A stretch of 64,000 nt of DNA from Microbacterium terrisoli (GCF_030866805.1 NZ_CP133019.1:1426001-1490000), one strand, 5' to 3'. Shown: positions 10,989-22,048, counted from the stretch's first letter. Made by a program: numbers and translations. The notes: generated by a model from the sequence alone, not told the origin.

Positions 10989-12655
10989 GCGCGACCGTCG
11001 ACACACCGCTGCTGAGCATCCGCGGATTGAAGGTCGCCTTCCGCGGCCAGAAGACCGAGCGCGAGGTGCTGCACGGCATCGATCTCGAACTGTTCGCCGG
11101 TGAGACCCTCGCCATCGTGGGGGAGTCCGGTTCGGGCAAGTCCACCACGGCGTCGGCCATCGTGAACCTGCTGCCGGGCACCGGACACGTGACCGCCGGC
11201 AGCATCATGCTCGACGGCCGCGAGTTGACCACCCTCAGCCGCAGCCAGATCGAGCGGGTGCGCGGGCGCGAGATCGGCTACGTGCCGCAGGACCCGATGT
11301 CGAACCTGAACCCGGTGTGGTCCATCGGATTCCAGGTGAGAGAGGCCGTCAAGGCCAACGGCATCGCGCAGGGCCGGCACGCGGTCAAGCAGCGCACGAT
11401 CGAGGTCCTCAAGCAGGCGGGTCTCGAAGACGCCGAGCGGCGTCTGCACCAGTACCCGCACCAGTTCTCCGGCGGCATGCGTCAGCGTGCGCTGATCAGC
11501 ATCGGCCTGGCCGCCGACCCGAAGCTGCTGATCGCCGATGAGCCTACGAGCGCCCTTGACGTCACGGTCCAGCGCGTCATCCTGGACCACATGGCCGGAC
11601 TCACGCGCGAGAAGGGCACCGCGGTGCTGCTGATCACGCACGATCTGGGCCTTGCCGCCGAGCGCGCCGAGAAGATCGTCGTGATGCAGCACGGGCGGAT
11701 CGTGGAGGCCGGTCCCAGTCGCGAGATCCTCGAGAACCCGCTGCACCCCTACACGCAGAAGCTGGTGGCCGCAGCGCCCAGCATCGCCTCGCAGCGGATT
11801 CAAGCCCGTGTCGAGCAACGCGGCATCGAGCATGCAGACGGGTCCGAGACGGTGCCTGCGGTCTCGGTGCGGGGCCTGTCGAAGGACTACAAGATCCGCA
11901 CCGGCGGATTCGGCTCGGTGCCGTTCCGTGCAGTGGATGCCGTGAGCTTCGACATCCCGCGCGGCAAGACGCTGGCCCTGGTGGGTGAGTCAGGGTCGGG
12001 CAAGTCGACCGTCGCCAAGATGGTGCTGAAGATCGAGGACCCCACCGAGGGCACGATCGAGATCGCCGGCAAGGACTCGTCGTCGCTGTCGGGCAAGGAG
12101 GTGCTGGCGCTGCGTCGCAAGATGCAGCCGGTCTTCCAAGACCCGTACGGGTCGTTGGATCCGCTGCGCAACATCGGCAACACGATCGCAGAGCCGCTGG
12201 ACATCCACCGCGTCGGCGACGCGGCTGCCCGCAGGGCACGCGTGGTCGAACTGCTCGAGCAGGTCTCTCTTCCGCAGGAGCTGGCCAACCGGTACCCGAA
12301 TGAGCTGTCGGGTGGCCAGCGGCAGCGTGTGGCCATCGCCCGCGCGCTCGCGCTCAAGCCCGACATCGTCGTGCTCGACGAGGCCGTGTCGGCTCTGGAT
12401 GTGCTGGTCCAGGACCAGATTCTGCAGCTTCTGGCTGAGCTGCAGGGCGAGCTGGGCCTCACCTACCTGTTCATCACCCATGACCTCGCCGTCGTGCGCG
12501 TTGTCGCCGACGACGTCTGTGTGATGGAGAAGGGCAAGGTCGTCGAGCACGGTTCGGTCGACGAGATCTTCGCGAACCCCGCCCAGGAGTACACGCAGCG
12601 CCTGCTGGATGCGATCCCGGGTGCGTCCATCCCGCTGGGGGGTGGGGCACGCTGA
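10985..12655 (+). CDS. Fused DppD-DppF ABC transporter ATPase (two nucleotide-binding domains)
   Basis: Single chain of 556 residues carrying both ATPase domains of the importer. Domain one has Walker A at about 46-54 (GESGSGKST), signature FSGGMRQRALIS and Walker B LLIADEPTSALD. Domain two has GESGSGKST, signature LSGGQRQRVAIARAL and Walker B IVVLDEAVSALD. The linker between the domains is short and lacks the cysteine-containing oligopeptide C-terminal motif (CPFAxRC) seen in the second cluster's ATPase. It is translationally coupled to the upstream permease. Its stop overlaps a CTG codon that probably starts the next gene. Confidence 0.93.
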   Translation: MSATVDTPLLSIRGLKVAFRGQKTEREVLHGIDLELFAGETLAIVGESGSGKSTTASAIVNLLPGTGHVTAGSIMLDGRELTTLSRSQIERVRGREIGYVPQDPMSNLNPVWSIGFQVREAVKANGIAQGRHAVKQRTIEVLKQAGLEDAERRLHQYPHQFSGGMRQRALISIGLAADPKLLIADEPTSALDVTVQRVILDHMAGLTREKGTAVLLITHDLGLAAERAEKIVVMQHGRIVEAGPSREILENPLHPYTQKLVAAAPSIASQRIQARVEQRGIEHADGSETVPAVSVRGLSKDYKIRTGGFGSVPFRAVDAVSFDIPRGKTLALVGESGSGKSTVAKMVLKIEDPTEGTIEIAGKDSSSLSGKEVLALRRKMQPVFQDPYGSLDPLRNIGNTIAEPLDIHRVGDAAARRARVVELLEQVSLPQELANRYPNELSGGQRQRVAIARALALKPDIVVLDEAVSALDVLVQDQILQLLAELQGELGLTYLFITHDLAVVRVVADDVCVMEKGKVVEHGSVDEIFANPAQEYTQRLLDAIPGASIPLGGGAR

Positions 12656-13227
12656 CCGCCAAGGACCCGAGCCGGCACGTTTTCCGTCCCGGGTCGGCAT
12701 GGCCGCTGCTGGCGATTTCGGCCGTGGTCGTGCTGTTCCTGCTCGGTGACGCCGTCATCCGCGGTGGCTGGGGCGAGACGCTGCTGCTCGCCCCGTGGCC
12801 GCTGCTGGCGCTGTGGGGCGTGTATGTGGCCGCGTTCGCCTCGTCGCTGGCGATCGACGACGAGGCGATCACGGTGCAGAACATCCTGCAGCTCGTGCGG
12901 ATCCCGTGGGGGCGCGTGAGCGATCTGCAGTGGCCGTGGCAGGTGCAGATCACGATGGACGACGACGCCCACGTGCGTGCCATCGGCGGTCCGCTGCAGG
13001 GCAGGTCGGCTCGTCGGCCCGGAGACCCGGCGCAGACGCCGGCGGGAACCCGTGCCCAGTTCGATGCCATCGAACGCGCCTGGCACGCAGGCCGCGAGCA
13101 CGCGGCGCCGGGCACAGGCGCCCAGGGCGCCGTGCGACGCAGCTGGGACGTGCCGGCACTGGTCGCCCTGGCCGTGCTGGTGGTGTGGGCCGTCATCGCC
13201 GTGCTGGTCACAGGAGGGCCCTCGTGA
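12652..13227 (+). CDS. Small membrane protein with PH-like domain (probable CTG start)
   Basis: A 191-residue protein if translation starts at CTG 12652, which overlaps the preceding stop as CTGA and follows a GGGGGGTGGGG purine run. No ATG, GTG or TTG lies in frame upstream of GTG 12724, and starting at 12724 would cut into the first hydrophobic segment (WPLLAISAVVVLFLLGDAVI). Two N-terminal helices are followed by a PH-like core (LAIDDEAITVQNILQLVRIPWGRVSDL) and a C-terminal helix. Similar actinobacterial proteins are annotated as PH domain-containing membrane proteins; no function is known. It forms a pair with the next gene. Confidence 0.65.
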   Translation: MTAKDPSRHVFRPGSAWPLLAISAVVVLFLLGDAVIRGGWGETLLLAPWPLLALWGVYVAAFASSLAIDDEAITVQNILQLVRIPWGRVSDLQWPWQVQITMDDDAHVRAIGGPLQGRSARRPGDPAQTPAGTRAQFDAIERAWHAGREHAAPGTGAQGAVRRSWDVPALVALAVLVVWAVIAVLVTGGPS

Positions 13228-13838
13228 GCAAGGACCTCAGCCAGGGCGTCGTCGTGCTGCGGGCGCTGTCGTCGCAGATCGCCTTCTGGGCGCTGGCGGT
13301 GGTCGCCGGATTCTTCATCGTCGATGCCGTGCTGCGCGGCCGCCTCGATGTCGCGGCTCGCACGACGGGTGTGGCGCTGCTGATGGTCTGGGCCTGCTGG
13401 GTGTTCCTCGTTCGGATGAGCGTTCGGTTGGATGCTTCGGCCCTGACGGCACGCAACCTCCTGCGCTGGGTCCGTGTGCCGTGGGCCCGGGTGACCGACA
13501 TCGAGCGCCGCGCGCAGCTGGTCGTGTTGGTCGATGACGGCACCGCGGTCAGCTGCTGGGGGAGCCCTTTCGCGCCGCGTGCCGGTGTGCGCAGTGCGCA
13601 CGGGCGCGTAGGCGGATCGGCAGAAGCGATCACCCGCGTGCTCCCCGCCGGCGGTCGGCCGCCCAACGAGGCCGCACGCAGGAGCGGCCCCGCCGTCGAC
13701 AGCGCGCTTGAGATCGTGCGCACGGCATGGCTGGGTCACCCCGCCGCAGCAGGCGAGATCACGCGCGGCTGGGACCTGCCGGCCCTTATGATCGGTGCAG
13801 TCTGCCTGATCGCCGCCGTCGTGGCGGTGGTGGCGTGA
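13224..13838 (+). CDS. Small membrane protein with PH-like domain, paralogue of the preceding one
   Basis: A 204-residue protein starting at GTG 13224, which overlaps the preceding stop (GTGA) and follows AGGAGGG. The architecture is the same as its neighbour: two N-terminal hydrophobic segments, a central strand-rich part (VRLDASALTARNLLRWVRVPWARVTDI) nearly parallel to the neighbour's ILQLVRIPWGRVSDL, and a C-terminal helix (PALMIGAVCLIAAVVAVVA). The shared RVPWxRVxD motif supports a duplication. Function is unknown. The coupling to the transporter ATPase suggests co-expression but does not prove a role in transport. Confidence 0.7.
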   Translation: MSKDLSQGVVVLRALSSQIAFWALAVVAGFFIVDAVLRGRLDVAARTTGVALLMVWACWVFLVRMSVRLDASALTARNLLRWVRVPWARVTDIERRAQLVVLVDDGTAVSCWGSPFAPRAGVRSAHGRVGGSAEAITRVLPAGGRPPNEAARRSGPAVDSALEIVRTAWLGHPAAAGEITRGWDLPALMIGAVCLIAAVVAVVA

Positions 13839-14104
13839 CTCATGTCGGTACCTAACGCCCTGATAAAGATGCGCACGAGGGAACGTGAAAGACACGGGAT
13901 GTCGGTTAGAGTGGTGCGCGGTCCCATCCGGACTCCCGCCGACGGACAATCGGCATCGACATCGTCGTCGGTCAAGAGTCGGCGCTCGACAAGCAAGGAA
14001 ATGTTCACGAACGTGATCACTGATAACACGGTCTGGGGTGCGCGGGCGACTGGGTTCGCGAGATCGCTGCGGACAGTCGGTACGCCGAGACCGGGTGAAC
14101 GCCG
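13839..14104 (+). other. 266-bp leader region of the second peptide-transport operon
   Basis: No convincing gene is seen. An 88-codon open frame here has an arginine/serine-rich composition without domain features and I treat it as noise. A TAGAGT box at 13907-13912 could be the -10 element for the following operon, leaving a leader of about 185 nt. Short palindromes (GTGATCAC near 14013) could be regulatory. Confidence 0.35.
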
Positions 14105-15085
14105 GTGACTCTGTACATCATCCGCCGGATCATCAACTACCTGATCCTGACCGCTGTCGCCTCGTCTCTGGCATACGTGCTTGCCAGCACCGGACTGAAT
14201 CCTGTGGGACAGTTCCAGGGGCGCAACCCTCCGGTCCCTCAGTCCTCGATCGACCAGCTGCTGAATGCTTGGGGGGTCAACCCCAGCGTGCCGCTGATCG
14301 AGCGCACCTGGACGTGGTTCATCAACATCTTCCACGGCGATCTGGGTCTCACGGTGAGCAACCAGCCCGTCGCTGCGCAGATCGCGGTTCGTGCGGGTGT
14401 GAGCCTGCAGCTGCTGCTGGTGGGTTCGATCATCGGCGCGATCCTCGGGGTGATCCTGGGCGTGTGGGGTGCTGTGCGCCAATACAAGATGAGCGACCAG
14501 GTCGTCACGATCGTCTCGTACATCATCTTCGCGACGCCGACGTTCGTCATGGGCATCCTGCTGATGATCCTCGCGGTGAACTTCAACAACCTGATCGGCA
14601 TGCAGCTGATCACCTTCAGCGGGCAGTATTCAGGGACGGCGGCGCCAGATTTCTGGAGTCAGCTCTGGGATCGGGTATCGCACGCACTGCTGCCCACCCT
14701 CGTGCTGATCCTGTTGGGGGCGGCCTCCTACAGTCGGTACCAGCGCAACGCCATGCTCGACGTGCTGGGCGCCGACTACATCCGCACGGCTCGCTCGAAA
14801 GGCCGCACGCGCGGTTCGGCGCTGGTGCGTCACGGCGTGCGGATCGCGCTCATCCCGATGTCGACGTTCTTCGCCTACAGCTTCGGCACTCTCGTGGCCG
14901 GCTCCGCCATGCTCGAGATCGTCTTCAGCTGGCATGGCATGGGCGAGATGACGATCCAAGCCGTGCAGCAGAACGACATCAACGCGATGGCCGGCTCCAC
15001 GCTCTTCATCGCGGTCCTGATCCTGTGCTCGTCGACCCTGTCCGAGATCTTGTACGCGGCCCTCGACCCGAGAGTGAGGCGCTGA
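14105..15085 (+). CDS. Peptide ABC transporter permease, DppB/OppB type (second system)
   Basis: Membrane subunit of 326 residues with GTG start. It begins with LYIIRRIINYLILTAVASSLAYVLAS and has the HGDLGLTVSNQPV element and the EAA loop IRTARSKGRTRGSALVRHGVRIALIPM. Hydrophobic segments fit six helices. The gene is first in a second peptide-importer cluster with the order permease, permease, ATPase, binding protein, unlike the first cluster. One nucleotide separates it from the next permease. Confidence 0.92.
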   Translation: MTLYIIRRIINYLILTAVASSLAYVLASTGLNPVGQFQGRNPPVPQSSIDQLLNAWGVNPSVPLIERTWTWFINIFHGDLGLTVSNQPVAAQIAVRAGVSLQLLLVGSIIGAILGVILGVWGAVRQYKMSDQVVTIVSYIIFATPTFVMGILLMILAVNFNNLIGMQLITFSGQYSGTAAPDFWSQLWDRVSHALLPTLVLILLGAASYSRYQRNAMLDVLGADYIRTARSKGRTRGSALVRHGVRIALIPMSTFFAYSFGTLVAGSAMLEIVFSWHGMGEMTIQAVQQNDINAMAGSTLFIAVLILCSSTLSEILYAALDPRVRR

Positions 15086-15086
15086 C

Positions 15087-16025
15087 ATGGCGATTCCCGA
15101 AGCAGACCTGCTCAGCCAGACGGATGTGGCCGTCGACGACCTCGAACCGGTCACCACGACGCTGGCAGCCAAACCCGCATCGCGGGCGCGCGTCATCTGG
15201 CGTCGCCTCCAGCACACGCCGCGGTTCTGGATCGGCGGCACGGTCGTCATGCTGTTCATCCTGCTGGCGATCTTCGGCCAGTTGCTGACACCGTGGGGGC
15301 CCACGGATCAGGACGTCAACAACATGAACTATCCGCCCACCGTCCTGCACTGGTTCGGCACCGACATCCTGGGCCACGACCTGTTCTCGCAGATCGTGTC
15401 GGGCCTGCAGAAGTCGCTGATCATCGGCTTCATCGCCGGCCCCGCCGCCACGCTGATCGCCGGCCTCCTCGGGGCCACGGCCGGTTACCTCGGCGGCTTC
15501 AGCGAGAAGCTCATCGCCTGGATCATCGACCTGCTGCTGGTGCTGCCCGCATTCTTCATCCTGGTGCTGCTGTACCCCTTCACGCACGGCAGCTGGGTCG
15601 TGATGATGATCTTCCTGGCCGTGACCGGCTGGATGATCATGGCGCAGGTCATCCGCAATCAGACCAGATCCCTGCGCGATCGAGAGTTCGTCAAGGGTGC
15701 GCGCTACATGGGATTCGGCACGTGGTCGGTCGTGCGCCGGCACATCATTCCGAACGTGGCGTCCCTGCTGATCATCGATGCCACGCTCGGCATCGCGGCG
15801 ATGATCCTCGCCGAGACGAGCCTGAGCTTCTTCGGCTTCGGCGTGCAGCCGCCCGACGTGTCGCTGGGCACGCTGATCGCCAATGGCCAATCCGCGGCGA
15901 CCACGCGCCCCTGGCTCTTCCTGTTCCCCGCCGGCACGCTGATCATCCTGCTGTTGGCCATCAGCCTCGTCGGCGACGCCCTGCGTGACGCCATCGACCC
16001 GACCTCAGGGGTGAACCGTGCCTGA
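15087..16025 (+). CDS. Peptide ABC transporter permease, DppC/OppC type (second system)
   Basis: Membrane subunit of 312 residues. It has a roughly 45-residue cytoplasmic N-terminus, then HWFGTDILGHDLFSQIVSGLQKSL (the HxxGTDxxGxDxxS motif of DppC proteins), and the EAA loop FVKGARYMGFGTWSVVRRHIIPNVASLL. It ends with DALRDAIDPTSG. ATG 15087 follows the upstream stop almost directly, and the gene overlaps the ATPase gene by 8 nt. Confidence 0.93.
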   Translation: MAIPEADLLSQTDVAVDDLEPVTTTLAAKPASRARVIWRRLQHTPRFWIGGTVVMLFILLAIFGQLLTPWGPTDQDVNNMNYPPTVLHWFGTDILGHDLFSQIVSGLQKSLIIGFIAGPAATLIAGLLGATAGYLGGFSEKLIAWIIDLLLVLPAFFILVLLYPFTHGSWVVMMIFLAVTGWMIMAQVIRNQTRSLRDREFVKGARYMGFGTWSVVRRHIIPNVASLLIIDATLGIAAMILAETSLSFFGFGVQPPDVSLGTLIANGQSAATTRPWLFLFPAGTLIILLLAISLVGDALRDAIDPTSGVNRA

Positions 16026-18141
16026 GACCACCGCTCCTGACCTGTTCAACCGCCCCCAGTCGACCCCGGCGCGCACCGGTCACCCGCTGCTGGAGGTCAA
16101 GAACCTCTCGGTGACCTTCCCGCAGCGCTCCGGTGATGTACGGGCAGTCCGTGACATCAGCTACACGGTCAATGAAGGCGAGTTCCTCGGAATCGTCGGC
16201 GAATCCGGTTCGGGCAAGTCCGTCTCGTCGCTGGCGATCATGGGACTGCTGCCCGACACCGCTCATATCACCGGTGAGATCCTCTACAACGGTAAGTCGC
16301 TGTTGTCGATGGGCGACAAGCAGCTTTCACGCATCCGTGGCAGCGAGATCGCGATGGTCTTCCAAGATCCGCTGTCGGCGCTGACGCCCGTGTACACCGT
16401 CGGAGACCAGATCTCCGAGGCACTGCGCCTGCACGACAGTGCCCTGAGCAAGCACGCCGCGGCCGCCCGGGCCATCGAACTGCTGAAGATCGTCGGCATC
16501 CCGGACCCGACCCGGCGCGCCCTCGCGTTCCCGCACGAGTACTCCGGCGGTATGCGCCAGCGCGCGATGATCGCGATGGCGATCGCCAACGATCCGCGGT
16601 TGATCATCGCCGACGAACCGACCACGGCCCTGGATGTCACCATCCAGGCGCAGATCCTCGAAGTGCTGCAAGAGGCCAAGCGACTGACCGGCGCGGCCGT
16701 CTCATTGATCACGCACGACCTGGGAGTCGTCGCCGGTCAAGCCGATCGTGTCGCCGTGATGTACGCGGGCAAGCTCGTCGAGTCGGGCACGGTCGAGCAG
16801 ATCTTCAACGAGCCGACCATGCCGTACACGATCGGTCTGCTGCGGTCGGTGCCCAACATCCGCACCGCCGGCAAGAGCCGGCTGGTGCCGCTGGAGGGGC
16901 GTCCGCCGTCGCTGGCGAACCTTCCGGCGGGCTGTCCGTTCGCCGCACGCTGCCCCGCAGTGACCGACCTGTGCCGTGTGCAAGAGCCTGCACTGGTGGA
17001 GCATGCCGGCCCTGACGGGCACCTCTCGGCGTGCCATCGCGCCGGTGAGATCCTCTCGGGTGAGCTGACGCGGTCGCAGATCTTCCCCCGCCCGGACGCA
17101 CTGGTGGATCGCGAGAAGATCATCAGCGACGCGCCGCCGGTGCTGGTGGTCAAAGACCTCGTCAAGCACTTTCCGCTGATGAAGGGCGGAGTGTTCCGCC
17201 GGCAGGTCGGTACGGTGCGCGCGGTCGACGGCGTCTCCTTCAGTCTCGCGCCCGGTCGTACGCTGGCCATCGTCGGTGAGTCCGGCTGCGGCAAGACGAC
17301 GACGATCCTCGAGCTGCTGGAGCTGGTCAAGCCGCAGAGCGGTTCGATCGAGGTCGTCGGTCACGACGTCTCCACGCTCTCCAAGCACGCGCGGCGAAAG
17401 CTGCGCAGCGAGATCCAGATCGTCTTCCAGGACCCGGCCGCCGCCGTCGACCCGCGTCTGCCGATCGCCGACGTGGTCGGCGAGCCGCTGCTGGCGCAGG
17501 GAGTGCCGCGCGACAAGCGCAATGAGCGGGTGTCGGAGCTGCTGGACCTGGTGGGCTTGGACCCCTCGATGCTCGACCGCTACCCGCACGAGTTCTCGGG
17601 CGGCCAGCGTCAGCGCATCGGCATCGCGCGAGGCCTTGCCACCGACCCGAAGATCCTCGTCCTGGATGAGCCCGTCTCGGCCCTGGACGTGTCGATCCAG
17701 GCCGGCGTCATCAATCTGCTGCAGGACCTGCGCGACAAGCTGGGCCTGTCGCTGATCTTCGTGGCGCACGACCTGGCGGTCGTGCGCCAGATCGCCGACG
17801 ATGTCGCGGTGATGTATCTGGGCAAGGTCGTGGAGTACGGCGAGATCGCCGCGGTCTTCGACAAGCCGAAGCATCCCTACACACAGGCGCTGATGTCGGC
17901 CGCGCCGATCCCGGACCCCGCGATCGAGCGCACGCGCGAGCGGGTGCTGCTGCAGGGCGACCTGCCCAGCCCCGCCGAGCGGATCGACGGCTGCCGGTTC
18001 CGCACCCGGTGCCCGCTGTACAAGATCCTTCCCGATCCGCAGCGCGCGATGTGCGACACGCAGGATCCCGAGCTGATCGATCACGACGGCGACCTGGTGG
18101 CCTGCCATCACGTCGATCGCAACACCCTGGTCGTCGGCTGA
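16018..18141 (+). CDS. Fused DppD-DppF ABC transporter ATPase (second system)
   Basis: Double ATPase of 707 residues. Domain one: GESGSGKSVSS, signature YSGGMRQRAMIAMAIA, Walker B LIIADEPTTALD. Domain two: GESGCGKTTT, signature FSGGQRQRIGIARGL, Walker B ILVLDEPVSALD. Each half ends in the oligopeptide-transporter C-terminal element with spaced cysteines (CPFAARCPAVTDLC and CRFRTRCP...C), the kind of cysteine motif that binds an iron-sulfur cluster in some DppD/DppF proteins. The shorter ATPase of the first cluster lacks these elements, so the two importers are not recent duplicates. Start GTG 16018 overlaps the permease gene. Confidence 0.94.
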   Translation: MPETTAPDLFNRPQSTPARTGHPLLEVKNLSVTFPQRSGDVRAVRDISYTVNEGEFLGIVGESGSGKSVSSLAIMGLLPDTAHITGEILYNGKSLLSMGDKQLSRIRGSEIAMVFQDPLSALTPVYTVGDQISEALRLHDSALSKHAAAARAIELLKIVGIPDPTRRALAFPHEYSGGMRQRAMIAMAIANDPRLIIADEPTTALDVTIQAQILEVLQEAKRLTGAAVSLITHDLGVVAGQADRVAVMYAGKLVESGTVEQIFNEPTMPYTIGLLRSVPNIRTAGKSRLVPLEGRPPSLANLPAGCPFAARCPAVTDLCRVQEPALVEHAGPDGHLSACHRAGEILSGELTRSQIFPRPDALVDREKIISDAPPVLVVKDLVKHFPLMKGGVFRRQVGTVRAVDGVSFSLAPGRTLAIVGESGCGKTTTILELLELVKPQSGSIEVVGHDVSTLSKHARRKLRSEIQIVFQDPAAAVDPRLPIADVVGEPLLAQGVPRDKRNERVSELLDLVGLDPSMLDRYPHEFSGGQRQRIGIARGLATDPKILVLDEPVSALDVSIQAGVINLLQDLRDKLGLSLIFVAHDLAVVRQIADDVAVMYLGKVVEYGEIAAVFDKPKHPYTQALMSAAPIPDPAIERTRERVLLQGDLPSPAERIDGCRFRTRCPLYKILPDPQRAMCDTQDPELIDHDGDLVACHHVDRNTLVVG

Positions 18142-18196
18142 CGACCCCAGAGACCCCCGCCGATGCCGGTGGGTGACACAGAAGAAGAGGAAGCAC

Positions 18197-19888
18197 ATGA
18201 ACCGCAGAACCACAGCACTCGCGGCTGTCGCTGTGCTCAGCGCTGCCGGCCTCGCGCTGGCCGGCTGCGCGCAGCCCAACGCAAAACCGACCAACAGCGA
18301 GCCTGCACAGCTCCCGCTCATCGGTTGGACGCCTGTCGCGGCGGACGACGTGCAGCAGGGCGGCACGCTCAGCCTCGCGGTCCTGTCCAGCGGCACCGAT
18401 GAGGGCAACTGGAACATCAGCACCACGCAGGGTGCCAACGTTCCCGTCGTCAACATGACCTCGCCGCTGATGGGCACCCCGTACAAGGCCACCAAGGACG
18501 GTCAGGTCGAGGTCGACCCGAACTACGCCACCGACATCAAGCTCGAGAGCGATTCGCCCCAGACGGTCGATGTCAAGCTCAATGACAAGGCGGTGTGGGA
18601 GGACGGCAAGCCGATCACGGCCAACGACTACAAGGCCACGTTCGCCGCACTCTCCGGCAAGAACACGAAGTTCAACATCGCTTCCTCGGCCGGCTTCGAC
18701 CAGGTGTCGAGCTTCGATGTCGTCAGCGACTACGAGTTCACGTTCACCTTCGGCGAGACCTACGCCGACTGGCAGGCGCTGCTGACGACCCCCGCGGTCC
18801 CGGCTGACATCGCCAGCGACCCGGCGAAGTGGGCGAGCTTCACGACGAAGCCGCTGCCTTCGAGTGGTCCGTTCGTCATGTCGAAGATCGACAACAACGC
18901 CAAGGTCTACACCGAGACGCCGAACCCGAAGTGGTGGGGCACCAAGCCCAAGCTCGACCAGATCGTGTGGAAGGTCATCGACCAGGGCGCGCAGGCGCAG
19001 ACCTTCGCGAACAATGAGATCAACGCCGTCGAGGCGCAGGATGTCGACACCTACACGGCCGCACTGAAGAAGTCGGGTGCGAAGGCGCTGAGCTCGGGTG
19101 GTCTGACCTACTCGCAGGTCACGTTCAACGGTCTGCAGGCCCCGGTCGACAACGTCAACGTCCGCAAGGCCATCGCGCAGGCGGTGGACCGCACCCTGAT
19201 CGCCAAGACGGCCAACGAGCCGCTGGGTGTGAAGGCGACCACGGACGGCAACTGGATCTTCATGCCCGGCCAGAAGGGCTACGAAGACACCGTCGGCAAC
19301 AAGCTGCCGTACGACATCGATGCCGCCAAGAAGGACCTCGAAGCCGCGGGCTACAAGCACGACGGCAGCCAGTGGACCAAGGACGGCAAGCAGCTGAAGC
19401 TGTCGGTCATCGTTCCTCAGGGCACGAAGTCCAACGAGCTGCGCGCTCAGCAGATCCAGTCGTCGCTGAAGAAGATCGACGTGCCGGTGACCCTCGACGA
19501 GGTTCCCAGCGCCGACTACTTCGACAACATCCAGAACGGCAAGTTCGAGATGGCGACCTTCGGCTGGCAGGGCACGCTGTTCCCGATCTCCTCGACGGAG
19601 TCGCTGTTCTACCCGGAGATGAAGCCGGGCGGAAGCGGTCAGAACTACGCGTTCGTGACGGACGAGAAGCTGGGCGACCTGTGGAAGCAGGCCAACGCGG
19701 AACTCGACCCGGCCAAGCGCCTGAACATCGCGAGCCAGATCAACGACACCATCGCCAGCTACGTGCCGATGCTGCCGATCTACCCGTACCCCAATGTTCA
19801 GGTGGTCGACAAGAACCTCGCGAACTACGGTCCGGGAACCTTCACCGACCTCACCGAGGACTGGACGACGGTCGGCTTCACGAAGTGA
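18197..19888 (+). CDS. Peptide-type ABC transporter substrate-binding lipoprotein (second system)
   Basis: SBP_bac_5-family binding protein of 563 residues. The signal peptide NRRTTALAAVAVLSAAGLALAGC carries the lipobox LAGC. Other markers are WEDGKPITANDYKATFAAL, VNVRKAIAQAVDRTLI and the C-terminal SYVPMLPIYPYPNVQVVDKNL. Start ATG 18197 is preferred over GTG 18173 because GAAGAGGAAG lies just upstream and the signal peptide starts properly. It is the last gene of the second importer cluster and is followed by a strong hairpin. The ligand is not predictable from sequence. Confidence 0.9.
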   Translation: MNRRTTALAAVAVLSAAGLALAGCAQPNAKPTNSEPAQLPLIGWTPVAADDVQQGGTLSLAVLSSGTDEGNWNISTTQGANVPVVNMTSPLMGTPYKATKDGQVEVDPNYATDIKLESDSPQTVDVKLNDKAVWEDGKPITANDYKATFAALSGKNTKFNIASSAGFDQVSSFDVVSDYEFTFTFGETYADWQALLTTPAVPADIASDPAKWASFTTKPLPSSGPFVMSKIDNNAKVYTETPNPKWWGTKPKLDQIVWKVIDQGAQAQTFANNEINAVEAQDVDTYTAALKKSGAKALSSGGLTYSQVTFNGLQAPVDNVNVRKAIAQAVDRTLIAKTANEPLGVKATTDGNWIFMPGQKGYEDTVGNKLPYDIDAAKKDLEAAGYKHDGSQWTKDGKQLKLSVIVPQGTKSNELRAQQIQSSLKKIDVPVTLDEVPSADYFDNIQNGKFEMATFGWQGTLFPISSTESLFYPEMKPGGSGQNYAFVTDEKLGDLWKQANAELDPAKRLNIASQINDTIASYVPMLPIYPYPNVQVVDKNLANYGPGTFTDLTEDWTTVGFTK

Positions 19889-19941
19889 TCGCGGGGGCAC
19901 TCGTGCCTTCGCGTGCACTGAACTGAACGCACGCTGAAAAG

Positions 19942-19985
19942 GGCGCCCGCCTCGCACCGATAGAATCGGATGCGGGGCGGGCGCC
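19942..19985 (+). terminator. Long hairpin terminator whose tip contains the typA promoter box
   Basis: GGCGCCCGCCTCGCA (19942-19956) pairs with TGCGGGGCGGGCGCC (19971-19985), with one G-U pair. It is extended by CCGAT/ATCGG around an AGA loop, with one bulged A. The descending arm is followed by TTCTCGCGTTTCT. It lies 53 nt after the second importer's last gene and fits a factor-independent terminator. Confidence 0.75.
19961..19966 (+). promoter_or_regulatory. Putative -10 element of typA (TAGAAT)
   Basis: TAGAAT sits in the apical stem and loop of the hairpin at 19942-19985 and would give a leader of roughly 85 nt for typA. No convincing -35 element is visible. Confidence 0.4.
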
Positions 19986-20056
19986 TTCTCGCGTTTCTGC
20001 CGCTTTCGACATCGCCCCCGCATCCCACTCTTCTTCACCGAAAGGTGCACTCGGCC

Positions 20057-21970
<1,914 letters not shown>

Positions 21971-21995
21971 CACCCGCGTCCCGTCGCTTCCCCGC

Positions 21996-22043
21996 GCCGT
22001 CGCGCCGTCGCGCCGTCCGGCCGTCCGGCCGTCCGGCCGTCCC
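21996..22043. repeat. Six tandem copies of an 8-bp unit (GCCGTCSS)
   Basis: Two copies of GCCGTCGC, three of GCCGTCCG and one of GCCGTCCC follow each other without gaps, 25 nt after the typA stop. The tract is noncoding and lies directly next to the large palindrome at 22049-22130. Copy number probably varies between strains by slippage. Confidence 0.8.
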
Positions 22044-22048
22044 GCCGC

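Noticed and set aside
13842..14108. 88-codon open frame before the second importer operon
   Set aside because: Arg/Ser-rich, no domain or hydrophobic pattern, no ribosome-binding site, and it runs 4 nt into the real permease start. More likely leader DNA.
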